A stretch of 9,175 nucleotides of DNA, taken from Clostridia bacterium. Its GTDB lineage: Bacteria; Bacillota_A; Clostridia; Oscillospirales; Acutalibacteraceae. Below are positions 1 through 6,507 of this stretch, in pieces. Location: NCBI GenBank assembly GCA_017503305.1, contig JAFVTJ010000143.1, positions 1 to 9,175 on the forward strand. The letters run 5' to 3'. Below the pieces are notes generated by a model, which was not told the origin of the DNA, did not search any database, and saw only the letters and a list, made by a program, of their open reading frames with translations. The position numbers and the translations under genes were made by a program. How positions within the stretch are numbered: the stretch's first letter is position 1; each line of letters starts with the position of its first letter.

Positions 1-260
1 GAGATTTTAAATAAATTATTAGCTAAATAAAAGAATCTGTTTGAATTATGTAGTTTATTAAAAGCAACTGATTTAATAAAATCGATTATATTTGCAATCA
101 TATAATATATATTAAAATAGAGTAAAAGGTTTACGGGACTGCTAAATGCCAAATTTTCTGCAATTTACTCTTAAAACACTCCCCTTAATTATACAAAATA
201 TCCATTTTGTATAATTCGGTATGTAAAATTTCAGGTTAAGTATCAGATATCTTCCCCATT
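1..260. other. A+T-rich intergenic stretch with no supportable gene
   Basis: No open reading frame here has both a plausible length and a ribosome binding site. The longest start-to-stop run I found on the plus strand is about 22 codons (146-214) and has only a weak GGGA upstream. The stretch contains a strong inverted repeat (187-216, listed separately) and a weaker 8-bp pair, AGAGTAAA at 119-126 with TTTACTCT at 164-171. Isolated TATAAT-like words occur (for example 101-106), but I found none with a convincing -35 box at 16-18 bp on either strand. The stretch lies beyond the terminator of the SPFH operon, so it belongs to the neighbouring unit on the left, which is outside the window. Confidence 0.6.
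187..216. repeat. Perfect 13-bp inverted repeat with a 4-nt loop
   Basis: The left arm AATTATACAAAAT (187-199) and right arm ATTTTGTATAATT (204-216) are exact reverse complements, separated by ATCC (200-203). The arms are nearly pure A/T and neither strand has a T-run after the hairpin, so it does not look like an intrinsic terminator. It could be an operator for a dimeric regulator of the gene to the left, an RNA stem, or a small dispersed repeat. Each arm contains a TATAAT-like word, but no matching -35 box was found. Its function is unknown. Confidence 0.7.
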
Positions 261-300
261 AAAAATAACACCGCTGTAGAATTTAATTTACAACGGTGTT
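261..300 (-). terminator. Rho-independent terminator of the SPFH operon
   Basis: Read on the minus strand, the hairpin starts 15 nt after the SPFH stop codon. One arm is TACAACGGTGTT (plus-strand 289-300), which pairs with AACACCGCTGTA (267-278). Eleven of twelve positions pair, with one internal C/A mismatch, and the loop is 10 nt. On the minus strand the hairpin is followed by TATTTTTAA (about 258-266), a usable U-tract. Position, stem and T-run agree with termination of the two-gene operon ending at 316. Confidence 0.82.
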
Positions 301-315
301 TAAATTATTTAGTGA

Positions 316-1263
316 TTAATTACAACATTCGTCTTTTTTAACGGGTTTGGCAGGTTTTTTGCCTTCCTTGGTAACGTCGCCAAGACCGGTTGTTTCTGAA
401 AAGATTGCATTATTTGTAACGGCGTTAACTGCATCTGTTGGGATAATTAATTTAGCAGCGGTACCGTTGGACATATTAACTAAAGCTTCTAACTTTTTAA
501 GCTCTAATACGGCGGCGTCTGCGCCTGCTTCCTTTAATGCAGCAAGACCGTCAGCCTCGGCCTTCTTAGCAAGGTAAATTGCCTTAGCTTCACCCTCTGC
601 CCTAGCAATACGAGCGTCACGTTCACCTTCGGCTTCCAAAATCATAGCCTGCTTATCACCTTCTGCGCGAGTAATCGCAGCAGCCTTGTGACCTTCAGCT
701 TGCAACAAGGTTTCACGGCGGTCGCGTTCAGCCTTCATTTGCTTTTCCATCGCGTTTTGAATTTCAACGGGAGGAATAATGTTCTTAAGCTCAACACGGT
801 TAACCTTAATGCCCCACTTATCAGTAGCATCGTCCAAAATAGCGGTCATCTTGCCGTTGATGGTATCACGTGAGGTTAAAGTACCGTCAAGTTCCATTTC
901 ACCAACAATATTACGAAGGGTTGTTGCAGTAAGGTTTGCAAGCGCGTTAATAGGATTAACCACGCCGTAGGTATAAAGCTTTGCATCGTAAATATTATAG
1001 TAAACAACAGTATCAATTTGCATTGTAACATTATCTTTTGTGATAACAGGTTGTGGTGCAGAATCAAGCACTTGTTCTTTTAAGGTAACTCTTTTTGCAA
1101 CCTTTTCGAGCACGGGAATCTTAATATGAAGACCTGCAGACCAGGTTGTTTTGTATTTACCTAAAAATTCAAGCACGTATTCATTTGCTTGCGGTACAAC
1201 GCGTAAGCATGATAGTAATAAAATTACGATAACGACGGCTGCAGTAATAAGAAATGGTGTCAT
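316..1263 (-). CDS. Membrane-anchored SPFH/band-7 (stomatin/paraslipin-like) protein
   Basis: This 315-residue protein matches the usual length and layout of bacterial stomatin-like (QmcA/paraslipin-type) SPFH proteins. These oligomerise at the cytoplasmic membrane and are linked to membrane microdomains and protein quality control. Residues 3-20 form one hydrophobic anchor. The SPFH domain follows (about 22-170), with recognisable segments such as VPQ (23-25), GLHIKIP (44-50), EQVLD (63-67), VITKDNV (73-79) and TTLRNIVGEMELD (114-126). From about 170 to 250 there is a charged coiled coil with AEG at residues 189, 200, 211 and 222, an exact 11-residue period. The C-terminus is a short Lys/Pro-rich tail ending DECCN. 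The ATG has AAGGAG 8 nt upstream (1272-1277), and the gene begins 2 nt after the stop of the unknown gene before it, so the two are almost certainly co-transcribed and translationally coupled. No NfeD-like partner, often found beside such genes, is in view. The family call is secure; the cellular role is inferred. Confidence 0.93.
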   Translation of the reverse strand: MTPFLITAAVVIVILLLSCLRVVPQANEYVLEFLGKYKTTWSAGLHIKIPVLEKVAKRVTLKEQVLDSAPQPVITKDNVTMQIDTVVYYNIYDAKLYTYGVVNPINALANLTATTLRNIVGEMELDGTLTSRDTINGKMTAILDDATDKWGIKVNRVELKNIIPPVEIQNAMEKQMKAERDRRETLLQAEGHKAAAITRAEGDKQAMILEAEGERDARIARAEGEAKAIYLAKKAEADGLAALKEAGADAAVLELKKLEALVNMSNGTAAKLIIPTDAVNAVTNNAIFSETTGLGDVTKEGKKPAKPVKKDECCN

Positions 1264-1265
1264 AA

Positions 1266-2012
1266 TTATTTCTCCTTTATAAGTGAATTTTTAAGCTTGG
1301 TATTTTTAGCAAATACCGGTAAAAACATATTAAATGATGTTAAGAAATGACTGTCTACGCTAAGCATTTCACGAATGCCTTCGGTAACCTTTTCGTTATT
1401 ATAGGCTGCGGCACACAAAACTGCAATAACTGCGTTTACTGTGTCCTTATCCCCTTTTACGTAGGCATCTTCAAGAATATCGTAAAACTTCTTAACCTGT
1501 TTTTTGGTGCCTTCTTCGAACAAGCGTACAATACGCGGAACGAAGTATTGGCCAAAGAAATCCAAATACAAAAAGTTGCCGTAAGTAGCAATGTGGTTTT
1601 TATATTCTTCCTTCATTGCCGGGAAAACGTCAAGAACCTTTTTAGCAAAGTTAGAGATGTTGAAATTTCCCTCTTTATAAGCGGTCGGAAGATCAATAAC
1701 GCCTGTTGTTGTTCTTTGACGCTTAATGCCAAACTCCTTGCGAAGTGAGTTTGCAAAGTCAATACCAACGGCACCTGCATCACGTGCGGTTTGAGAATCA
1801 TCAAAAAGCCATGCGTTAATTTCGCGGTATTCTGAAATCTCACCCTCTGCAATGTCAGCAACAGATAAGGTATACATTTGGCGATTATCGTCATAGTTTA
1901 CCTTTATTGCTTTGTTTTCGCTGCAATACTGGCCATCCTTTTCGGTAATACCGTTTTCATCAAAAAAAGGTTGTAGCTCAGCAATTACGTTGTTAAAATA
2001 TTTGTTATCCAA
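1266..2012 (-). CDS. Uncharacterised two-part protein, first gene of the SPFH operon
   Basis: I cannot name this 248-residue protein's family with confidence. It has no signal peptide or membrane segment and looks cytosolic. Residues 1-95 look like a small alpha/beta domain: an amphipathic first helix, a probable beta hairpin at 35-54, then WLFDDS (68-73) and a helix ending near LRKEFGIK (90-97). A polar linker (98-115) leads to a mostly helical half (about 117-248) with FLYLDFFGQYFVPRIV (147-162) and an Ala-rich helix (190-205). The helical half vaguely recalls the small helical proteins found beside toxins or in DUF families, but I would not assign it. The start is TTG: AGGTGA (2020-2025) sits 7 nt upstream, and the next in-frame Met is residue 46. 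A near-consensus promoter lies just upstream. Its last codons supply the Shine-Dalgarno sequence of the SPFH gene, which suggests a role in the same membrane process. Confidence 0.85.
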   Translation of the reverse strand: MDNKYFNNVIAELQPFFDENGITEKDGQYCSENKAIKVNYDDNRQMYTLSVADIAEGEISEYREINAWLFDDSQTARDAGAVGIDFANSLRKEFGIKRQRTTTGVIDLPTAYKEGNFNISNFAKKVLDVFPAMKEEYKNHIATYGNFLYLDFFGQYFVPRIVRLFEEGTKKQVKKFYDILEDAYVKGDKDTVNAVIAVLCAAAYNNEKVTEGIREMLSVDSHFLTSFNMFLPVFAKNTKLKNSLIKEK

Positions 2013-2019
2013 TTTAATT

Positions 2020-2025
2020 TCACCT
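2020..2025 (-). promoter_or_regulatory. Ribosome binding site supporting the TTG start of the unknown gene
   Basis: AGGTGA on the minus strand matches the 3' half of the consensus AGGAGGTGA and lies 7 nt before the TTG at 2012. No ATG or GTG in the same frame offers a better start within the conserved-looking N-terminus. Confidence 0.7.
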
Positions 2026-2028
2026 ACA

Positions 2029-2044
2029 AAATAAATATTTATTT
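2029..2044. repeat. 16-bp perfect palindrome over the predicted start of the leftward transcript
   Basis: AAATAAATATTTATTT is its own reverse complement. It begins 2 bp downstream of the leftward -10 box and covers the predicted +1 near 2039, a classic operator position. It is pure A/T in an A/T-rich gap, so chance is a real alternative. Confidence 0.45.
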
Positions 2045-2045
2045 A

Positions 2046-2074
2046 ATTATACACTAAAATATTCAATTTGTCAT
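2046..2074 (-). promoter_or_regulatory. Sigma-A-type promoter for the unknown-SPFH operon
   Basis: On the minus strand, the -35 box ATGACA (2074 to 2069; 5 of 6 to TTGACA) is followed by a 17-bp spacer and a perfect TATAAT (2051 to 2046). The predicted transcript starts near 2039, giving a leader of about 27 nt before the TTG codon. The sequence upstream of the -35 box is A/T-only and may act as an UP element. This assignment comes from sequence match and spacing alone. Confidence 0.8.
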
Positions 2075-2085
2075 TAAAAATTTTA

Positions 2086-2114
2086 TTGTAAAAGTTAAAA
2101 TTTTAAAGTATAAT
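2086..2114 (+). promoter_or_regulatory. Sigma-A-type promoter for rsmA
   Basis: The -35 box TTGTAA (2086-2091; 4 of 6 to TTGACA) is followed by a 17-bp spacer and a perfect TATAAT (2109-2114). Transcription should start near 2121, leaving a leader of about 20 nt that contains only the ribosome binding site AGGAG (2130-2134), 7 nt from the ATG. The A/T tract 2075-2085, upstream of the -35 box, is shared with the divergent promoter. Confidence 0.8.
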
Positions 2115-2141
2115 GATTTTATTATATTTAGGAGTTTTAAT

Positions 2142-2987
2142 ATGAATCTTTCAGACATTAAAACAATTGAACGGATTTTGAAAAAGCACGGTTTTTCTTT
2201 TAAAAAATCCCTTGGACAAAACTTTTTAATCAATGCCGACGTTTGCCCACAAATGGCCGAATACGCCTGCAATAAAAATATGGGCGTTTTGGAAATTGGT
2301 CCGGGTATTGGTGTTTTAACTAAAGAGCTTTCACTTGCTGCAAAGCGTGTAGTTGCAATTGAGCTTGATGAACGCTTAAGAGCAATTTTGCCCGAAACCT
2401 TGGCCGAATGCGATAACGTTGAAGTAATCTTTGGCGATGCTATGAAGCTTGATTTAAGGGAAATTATAAAGCAAAAGTTTAGCGACTGTGAAGGCGTTTG
2501 TGTTTGCGCAAATCTTCCCTATTATATTACTTCTCCTATTATTATGATGTTGCTTGAAAGCAAGTTGCCAATTGAAAATATTACTGTAATGGTTCAAAAG
2601 GAAGCGGCCGAGCGTCTTTGTGCGGATGTTGGAACACGCGAAAGCGGTGCCGTTACGGTAGCGGTTGACTATTATGCAAATGCTAAAATTCTGTTTGATG
2701 TAGACCGTTATAGCTTTATGCCGCCACCAAACGTGGATTCGGCCGTAATTCAGTTAGAAATTCGCAAAGAACCCAAGGTTTTTGTCAAAAACGAGCGCGA
2801 ATTCTTCGCTTTAGTAAAATCTTGTTTTGCTCAAAGAAGAAAAACCCTTGTAAATACAGTTTCAAACACCTCAAATTATTCAAAGGATGCATTAAAAAAA
2901 GCATTAAATGAAATTGGTTTAAGTGAAACTGTAAGAGCAGAACAACTCAGCATTGAAGAATTAGTACAGCTTTCAAATTTACTTTAA
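2142..2987 (+). CDS. rsmA: 16S rRNA (adenine1518-N6/adenine1519-N6)-dimethyltransferase RsmA (KsgA)
   Basis: The enzyme transfers four methyl groups from S-adenosylmethionine to the two adjacent adenines in the loop of helix 45 of 16S rRNA, a late checkpoint in 30S assembly; its loss classically gives kasugamycin resistance. At 281 residues it has normal family length, with every expected motif. These are SLGQNFL (23-29), the SAM-binding EIGPGIGVLT (51-60), acidic E74 in VVAIELDERL (70-79), GDAMKLDL (98-105), the catalytic NLPYYITSP (124-132), FMPPPNVDSAV (192-202) and CFAQRRKTLVN (228-238). AGGAG lies 7 nt before the ATG. The gene has its own promoter and a terminator immediately after the stop, so it looks monocistronic. 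It is not flanked by rnmV, the neighbour seen in Bacillus. The nearest alternative, an Erm rRNA methylase, is unlikely given the RsmA-specific motifs and the housekeeping context. Confidence 0.97.
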   Translation: MNLSDIKTIERILKKHGFSFKKSLGQNFLINADVCPQMAEYACNKNMGVLEIGPGIGVLTKELSLAAKRVVAIELDERLRAILPETLAECDNVEVIFGDAMKLDLREIIKQKFSDCEGVCVCANLPYYITSPIIMMLLESKLPIENITVMVQKEAAERLCADVGTRESGAVTVAVDYYANAKILFDVDRYSFMPPPNVDSAVIQLEIRKEPKVFVKNEREFFALVKSCFAQRRKTLVNTVSNTSNYSKDALKKALNEIGLSETVRAEQLSIEELVQLSNLL

Positions 2988-3016
2988 GGAGTGGCTAAGC
3001 CACTCCTTATTTTATT
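2985..3016. terminator. Shared hairpin between convergent rsmA and addA, built on both stop codons
   Basis: TAAGGAGTGGC (2985-2995) and GCCACTCCTTA (2999-3009) form a perfect 11-bp stem with a TAA loop (2996-2998). The rsmA stop codon is 2985-2987, the left foot, and the addA stop codon is 3007-3009, the right foot. On the plus strand it is followed by TTTTATT (3010-3016), so it should terminate rsmA well. On the minus strand it is followed by AAGTAAATTT, with no good U-tract, so termination of addA may be weaker or rely on the stem alone. Confidence 0.85.
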
Positions 3017-6000
3017 GTAACAGTATCTGATTTTGCAAAGGAATATATAACCTTTTCCTTAACCTTTAGGCCAAAAATCTTTTCGCAGGCCAAGGCATAA
3101 ATTGATAATTGCTCGCCATAGGTTTCGGCTAATTGAGTTATATCCTCTACCCTGTCGGTTTTAAAGTCCAGAATAACTAATTCGTTATTCTCAATAAAGC
3201 AGACATCAACAGCGCCTTGAACGATAATTTCTTCATCAACGCCACTGTTTTTAAGCACTGGTTCAATTTTGCTTGCCAAAATTTCTGTAATAAAGCGCAT
3301 TTCACGCTCGACACGGCTGGCAGCCTTAATTCTTGCAAAAATATTGCTTTCAAAGAATGCTTGCAGGCCTTCAACACTTACGGCATCCTTTTCTTCTTCA
3401 GTAATAAATTGCCATTCACATAGTCTTTCAAGCTCGCTATTTACGTCTTTATAATTTGAAAAATCAAAATATTCCATTATCTTGTGCATTGCGGTGCCGT
3501 AGCCTGCGCCGCTTATGCCGTTGTTAGTCATAAACGAAGGCTTGCTTGTAAAGGCGTATTTATCGCTTTCGGCTTTGTTGGCAAGAACTGAAACCGATAT
3601 TTTTGACTGCACGTTTTTAAGCAAATCATAAGGATAGACATAGTCAAGTCGTTCCTTTAAAGCTTGGGACAGGTCTTCGTTGGCGGATTTAGTTTCCATC
3701 TTTGCCTTGGCAGCAACTTGAGGCAAATCTGCGCCGTTAATTACTTTTACTTGCGCTTTGCTAATTGTTTCTTGCGGTAAAATTTTGTCTTCAGCTTCTA
3801 ATAAAATCTTGCCACACGGGTGCAAAAGCAGCGCGATTATCAACCAGTCGGCGTATGATTTTGTGCGTGAAAATAGGTTGTAATCAATTTCGTTTTGTGA
3901 AGCTAAAATTAGATTTTTAAATCCGTCAATTACCTTTTGCGGATTTTTATAGGAAGCTAAAAATAGTAGCTTATCCTGTGCGCGAGTCATAGCAACGTAT
4001 AAAAGACGCAGTTCCTCCTCTAAAGCTGTATTTTTAATGTCATCTAAAATTACTTCACGCGAAATTGTTGTGAATTTTTGCTTTTCATCCTCATCAAAGT
4101 ACTTTAAACCAAAACCGTATTTAGTCGAAAAAGCGGCCGGATTACGTAATTCGGCATCGTTAAAGCGTGTAGAGGTTGAGGCAATAATACAAATTGGGAA
4201 CTGTAGCCCTTTTGAAGCGTGAATGCTCATAATATTAACCGCATTTTTGCCAAAAGATCCATTAGAATTAACACTTTTAGTTTGCGAGTTTACATACTTA
4301 ATAAAGGAAGCAAGGGTTGCAGTATGTGAAGAATCGAATTGCTCGGCAATGTCGCACAAAAGCAAAAGATTGTTGCGCCTTTGCTCGCCGTCGGTCATTG
4401 CGGCGGCAATATTAAGATATTCGGTATTAACAAGCAGCTTTGAAATGAATTTTGGCAAGGTTAGAGTAATTGAATCTTGACGGAATTTTTTGATTTTATT
4501 TAAAAATTCATTACAGTGTTCATTACCGCTGTTTGCACAAAAAATTACCGCTGAATATAGATTGCCTTGCTTTTTCTCGGCTCTGATTTCAGCCATTTCA
4601 TCAGGTGTAAAGCCAAAAATTGGCGACATCATAACTGTTAAAAGCTCAATATCAGTTTGTGGGTTGTCAATAACCTTTAAAAGCGATAAAAAGGTCATAA
4701 TTTCGGTTGATTGGGCATATTCAGTAATGCTTAAATTAACCGGAATACCAAGCTTTTTAAGCTCGTTAACTAGCGTAGGCGCTTTATTAGCAACACTGCG
4801 TAATAAAATTGTAAAATCCTTATAATCGGCTTTACGCAAGGTTTGATCGTCTAGCTTGATACAAGGTTGACCGTTAATTGTTTCGTTTATATACTCAGCA
4901 ATACGCCTTGCTTCAAGTGCTAAAGCGTCACAATCCGATTCGCTTGTATCAATGATATTCATATTAACCGCAAGGTCTTTTGTTTCAGGGAATTTTGCGG
5001 TTGGTATTAGCATATCCTCTTCATCGTATACAATACTACCCGTAAAGGACTGCATAAAGTTTTTGAAAAAGTAGTTTACAAAGTCGCAAATTTCATCTTT
5101 GGAGCGGAAATTATTGCCCAAAATGATTTTTTTAGGACTATCTTCCCCTGCATTTTCAAGCGGAACGTATGAGTTCTTTCTATTTAAAAAGTTTAGTGGA
5201 TTAGCACCGCGGAAGCCATAAATACTTTGTTTAACATCCCCTACTGCAAATAGTCTTTTATCAAAACCGGACAAAACATAAAACAACATATTTTGAAGGT
5301 CGTTGGTGTCTTGATATTCATCAACCATGACTTCTTTATATTGCTTAAAAATTTCGGCAGCAAAGTCGGTTGGAGTATTTGCATCCTTACATAAAAGCTT
5401 TAAAGCCAAATGCTCGGTATTATGGAAGGTAAAAATATTGTTTGCCTTATATTCCTCAAAAACCTTTTGCTCAAATTCCTTTAAAATATCAATAAATAGT
5501 TCTAGCGCGGGATAAATTTTATTAAACTGATTGTTTATAAAGTTAAAATCAGCATAAAATAGCTTTTTAATTCGTTCGGACGCTTTTTCGGATAAATATT
5601 TATAAATATCCTTTGCGGCGTTAACCTCGGGATAACCTTTTAAACCACGTACAGTTGGCAAACGCAAAGGCGAAAAATTATTTAGTGCTGTGTAGAAGTT
5701 GTCCCAATCGCCTGTTTCAAGCATTTCATCAAGCCTAGTAATTTGATTAGAAGCATCTAAAAAAGCGCTTAAATAAGCATTTGCGGCATCTTCAACGTTG
5801 GTTACAAGGTCTACTGCGTTTGCGATCATTGTTTTCATATCGAAAACGCATTTTTTTGCTTTTTCAAAAGCGTATTTATACCAAACGTTATTTTTTGTAA
5901 AGTGTCCACCATCGTAATAGGCTAAAATGCTATCAAACCAAACCGTCGGGAAAGGCAGTTGACGAGAATATTCATAAACCGCAAGTACTAAATCGGCAAA

Positions 6001-6507
6001 GTTTTTTTCATCGAATTCGCTACCAACAACATCCAAAAGTTGGAAGAATACGGGATCTTTTTCGTTGAAATAGCGATTTATGATGGAATAAATAACATCT
6101 TGATTAATTTTACTTAAAACCGCTTCTTCCCCTATTTTAAAATCAGGAGAAATATCAAGCTTATCAAAATTTTCGCGCACCAAATCAATGCAAAAAGAGT
6201 CAATTGTGCAAATTTTTGCATTTGAAAGTAGGTGCTTTTGAAGTAAAAGCGAAACGTTTTCAGGGTCGTTCTTTACTTCTTCTTCAATTCTTTTTTCAAT
6301 ACGGGTGCGCATTTCGGCAGCGGCGGCATTAGTAAAGGTTACTATTAAAAGCTCGTCCGCGCGAATGGGATTTTTCTTATCGCAAAGCTTTGTGATAACA
6401 CGTTCAACCAAAACGGCGGTCTTACCTGAGCCTGCAGCGGCCGATACCAATATATTACCATTTTCTTTTATTGCATTGCTTTGCGCCAAGGTAGGATTAA
6501 AGGCCAT
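3007..6507 (-). CDS. addA: ATP-dependent helicase/nuclease subunit A (AddA)
   Basis: AddA is the UvrD-like 3'-5' helicase and nuclease subunit of AddAB, which unwinds and degrades double-stranded DNA ends until Chi recognition and then yields a 3' tail for RecA. The protein has 1166 residues from the chosen start. Motifs in order: Q-motif region at the N-terminus, Walker A AAAGSGKT (23-30), FTNAAAAEM (58-66), Walker B VDEYQDTN (395-402), GDVKQSIYGFRGA (423-435), NFRSKDEI (466-473), SIHASKGLQFP (761-771) and LLYVAMTRAQDK (835-846). The RecB-type nuclease domain is at the end: His1008 in GTAMH, Asp1101 in GAVD, Asp1114 and Lys1116 in DFKTD, and YGEQLSIYA (1130-1138). All catalytic positions are intact. 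A GTG 36 nt further upstream would add 12 residues, but only the ATG at 6507 has an AGGAGG at ideal spacing. The start overlaps addB by 11 nt, as expected for a coupled operon encoding a heterodimer. Confidence 0.97.
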   Translation of the reverse strand: MAFNPTLAQSNAIKENGNILVSAAAGSGKTAVLVERVITKLCDKKNPIRADELLIVTFTNAAAAEMRTRIEKRIEEEVKNDPENVSLLLQKHLLSNAKICTIDSFCIDLVRENFDKLDISPDFKIGEEAVLSKINQDVIYSIINRYFNEKDPVFFQLLDVVGSEFDEKNFADLVLAVYEYSRQLPFPTVWFDSILAYYDGGHFTKNNVWYKYAFEKAKKCVFDMKTMIANAVDLVTNVEDAANAYLSAFLDASNQITRLDEMLETGDWDNFYTALNNFSPLRLPTVRGLKGYPEVNAAKDIYKYLSEKASERIKKLFYADFNFINNQFNKIYPALELFIDILKEFEQKVFEEYKANNIFTFHNTEHLALKLLCKDANTPTDFAAEIFKQYKEVMVDEYQDTNDLQNMLFYVLSGFDKRLFAVGDVKQSIYGFRGANPLNFLNRKNSYVPLENAGEDSPKKIILGNNFRSKDEICDFVNYFFKNFMQSFTGSIVYDEEDMLIPTAKFPETKDLAVNMNIIDTSESDCDALALEARRIAEYINETINGQPCIKLDDQTLRKADYKDFTILLRSVANKAPTLVNELKKLGIPVNLSITEYAQSTEIMTFLSLLKVIDNPQTDIELLTVMMSPIFGFTPDEMAEIRAEKKQGNLYSAVIFCANSGNEHCNEFLNKIKKFRQDSITLTLPKFISKLLVNTEYLNIAAAMTDGEQRRNNLLLLCDIAEQFDSSHTATLASFIKYVNSQTKSVNSNGSFGKNAVNIMSIHASKGLQFPICIIASTSTRFNDAELRNPAAFSTKYGFGLKYFDEDEKQKFTTISREVILDDIKNTALEEELRLLYVAMTRAQDKLLFLASYKNPQKVIDGFKNLILASQNEIDYNLFSRTKSYADWLIIALLLHPCGKILLEAEDKILPQETISKAQVKVINGADLPQVAAKAKMETKSANEDLSQALKERLDYVYPYDLLKNVQSKISVSVLANKAESDKYAFTSKPSFMTNNGISGAGYGTAMHKIMEYFDFSNYKDVNSELERLCEWQFITEEEKDAVSVEGLQAFFESNIFARIKAASRVEREMRFITEILASKIEPVLKNSGVDEEIIVQGAVDVCFIENNELVILDFKTDRVEDITQLAETYGEQLSIYALACEKIFGLKVKEKVIYSFAKSDTVTIK

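Noticed and set aside
119..171. A possible small structured RNA closed by AGAGTAAA/TTTACTCT
   Set aside because: The closing stem is 8 bp with a 37-nt interior lacking strong pairing, no convincing promoter precedes it, and it matches no RNA class I recognise.
146..214. A 22-codon plus-strand reading frame ending inside the inverted repeat
   Set aside because: It is very short, has only a weak GGGA upstream and no recognisable peptide features.
1347..1748. A 133-codon open frame on the plus strand opposite the unknown gene
   Set aside because: It has no ribosome binding site, its composition is what an antisense frame would give, and it lies wholly within a well-supported minus-strand gene with promoter and start signals.
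2142..2987. The methyltransferase as an Erm-type macrolide resistance gene
   Set aside because: The RsmA-specific N-terminal SLGQNFL, the FMPPPNVDSAV segment and the C-terminal QRRKTLVN, together with housekeeping context, fit RsmA better. No leader peptide or attenuator typical of erm genes is present.
4223..4825. Plus-strand open frames (85 and 111 codons) opposite addA
   Set aside because: They lie antisense to conserved AddA coding sequence with intact motifs. There is no supporting start signal or protein similarity that I can recognise.
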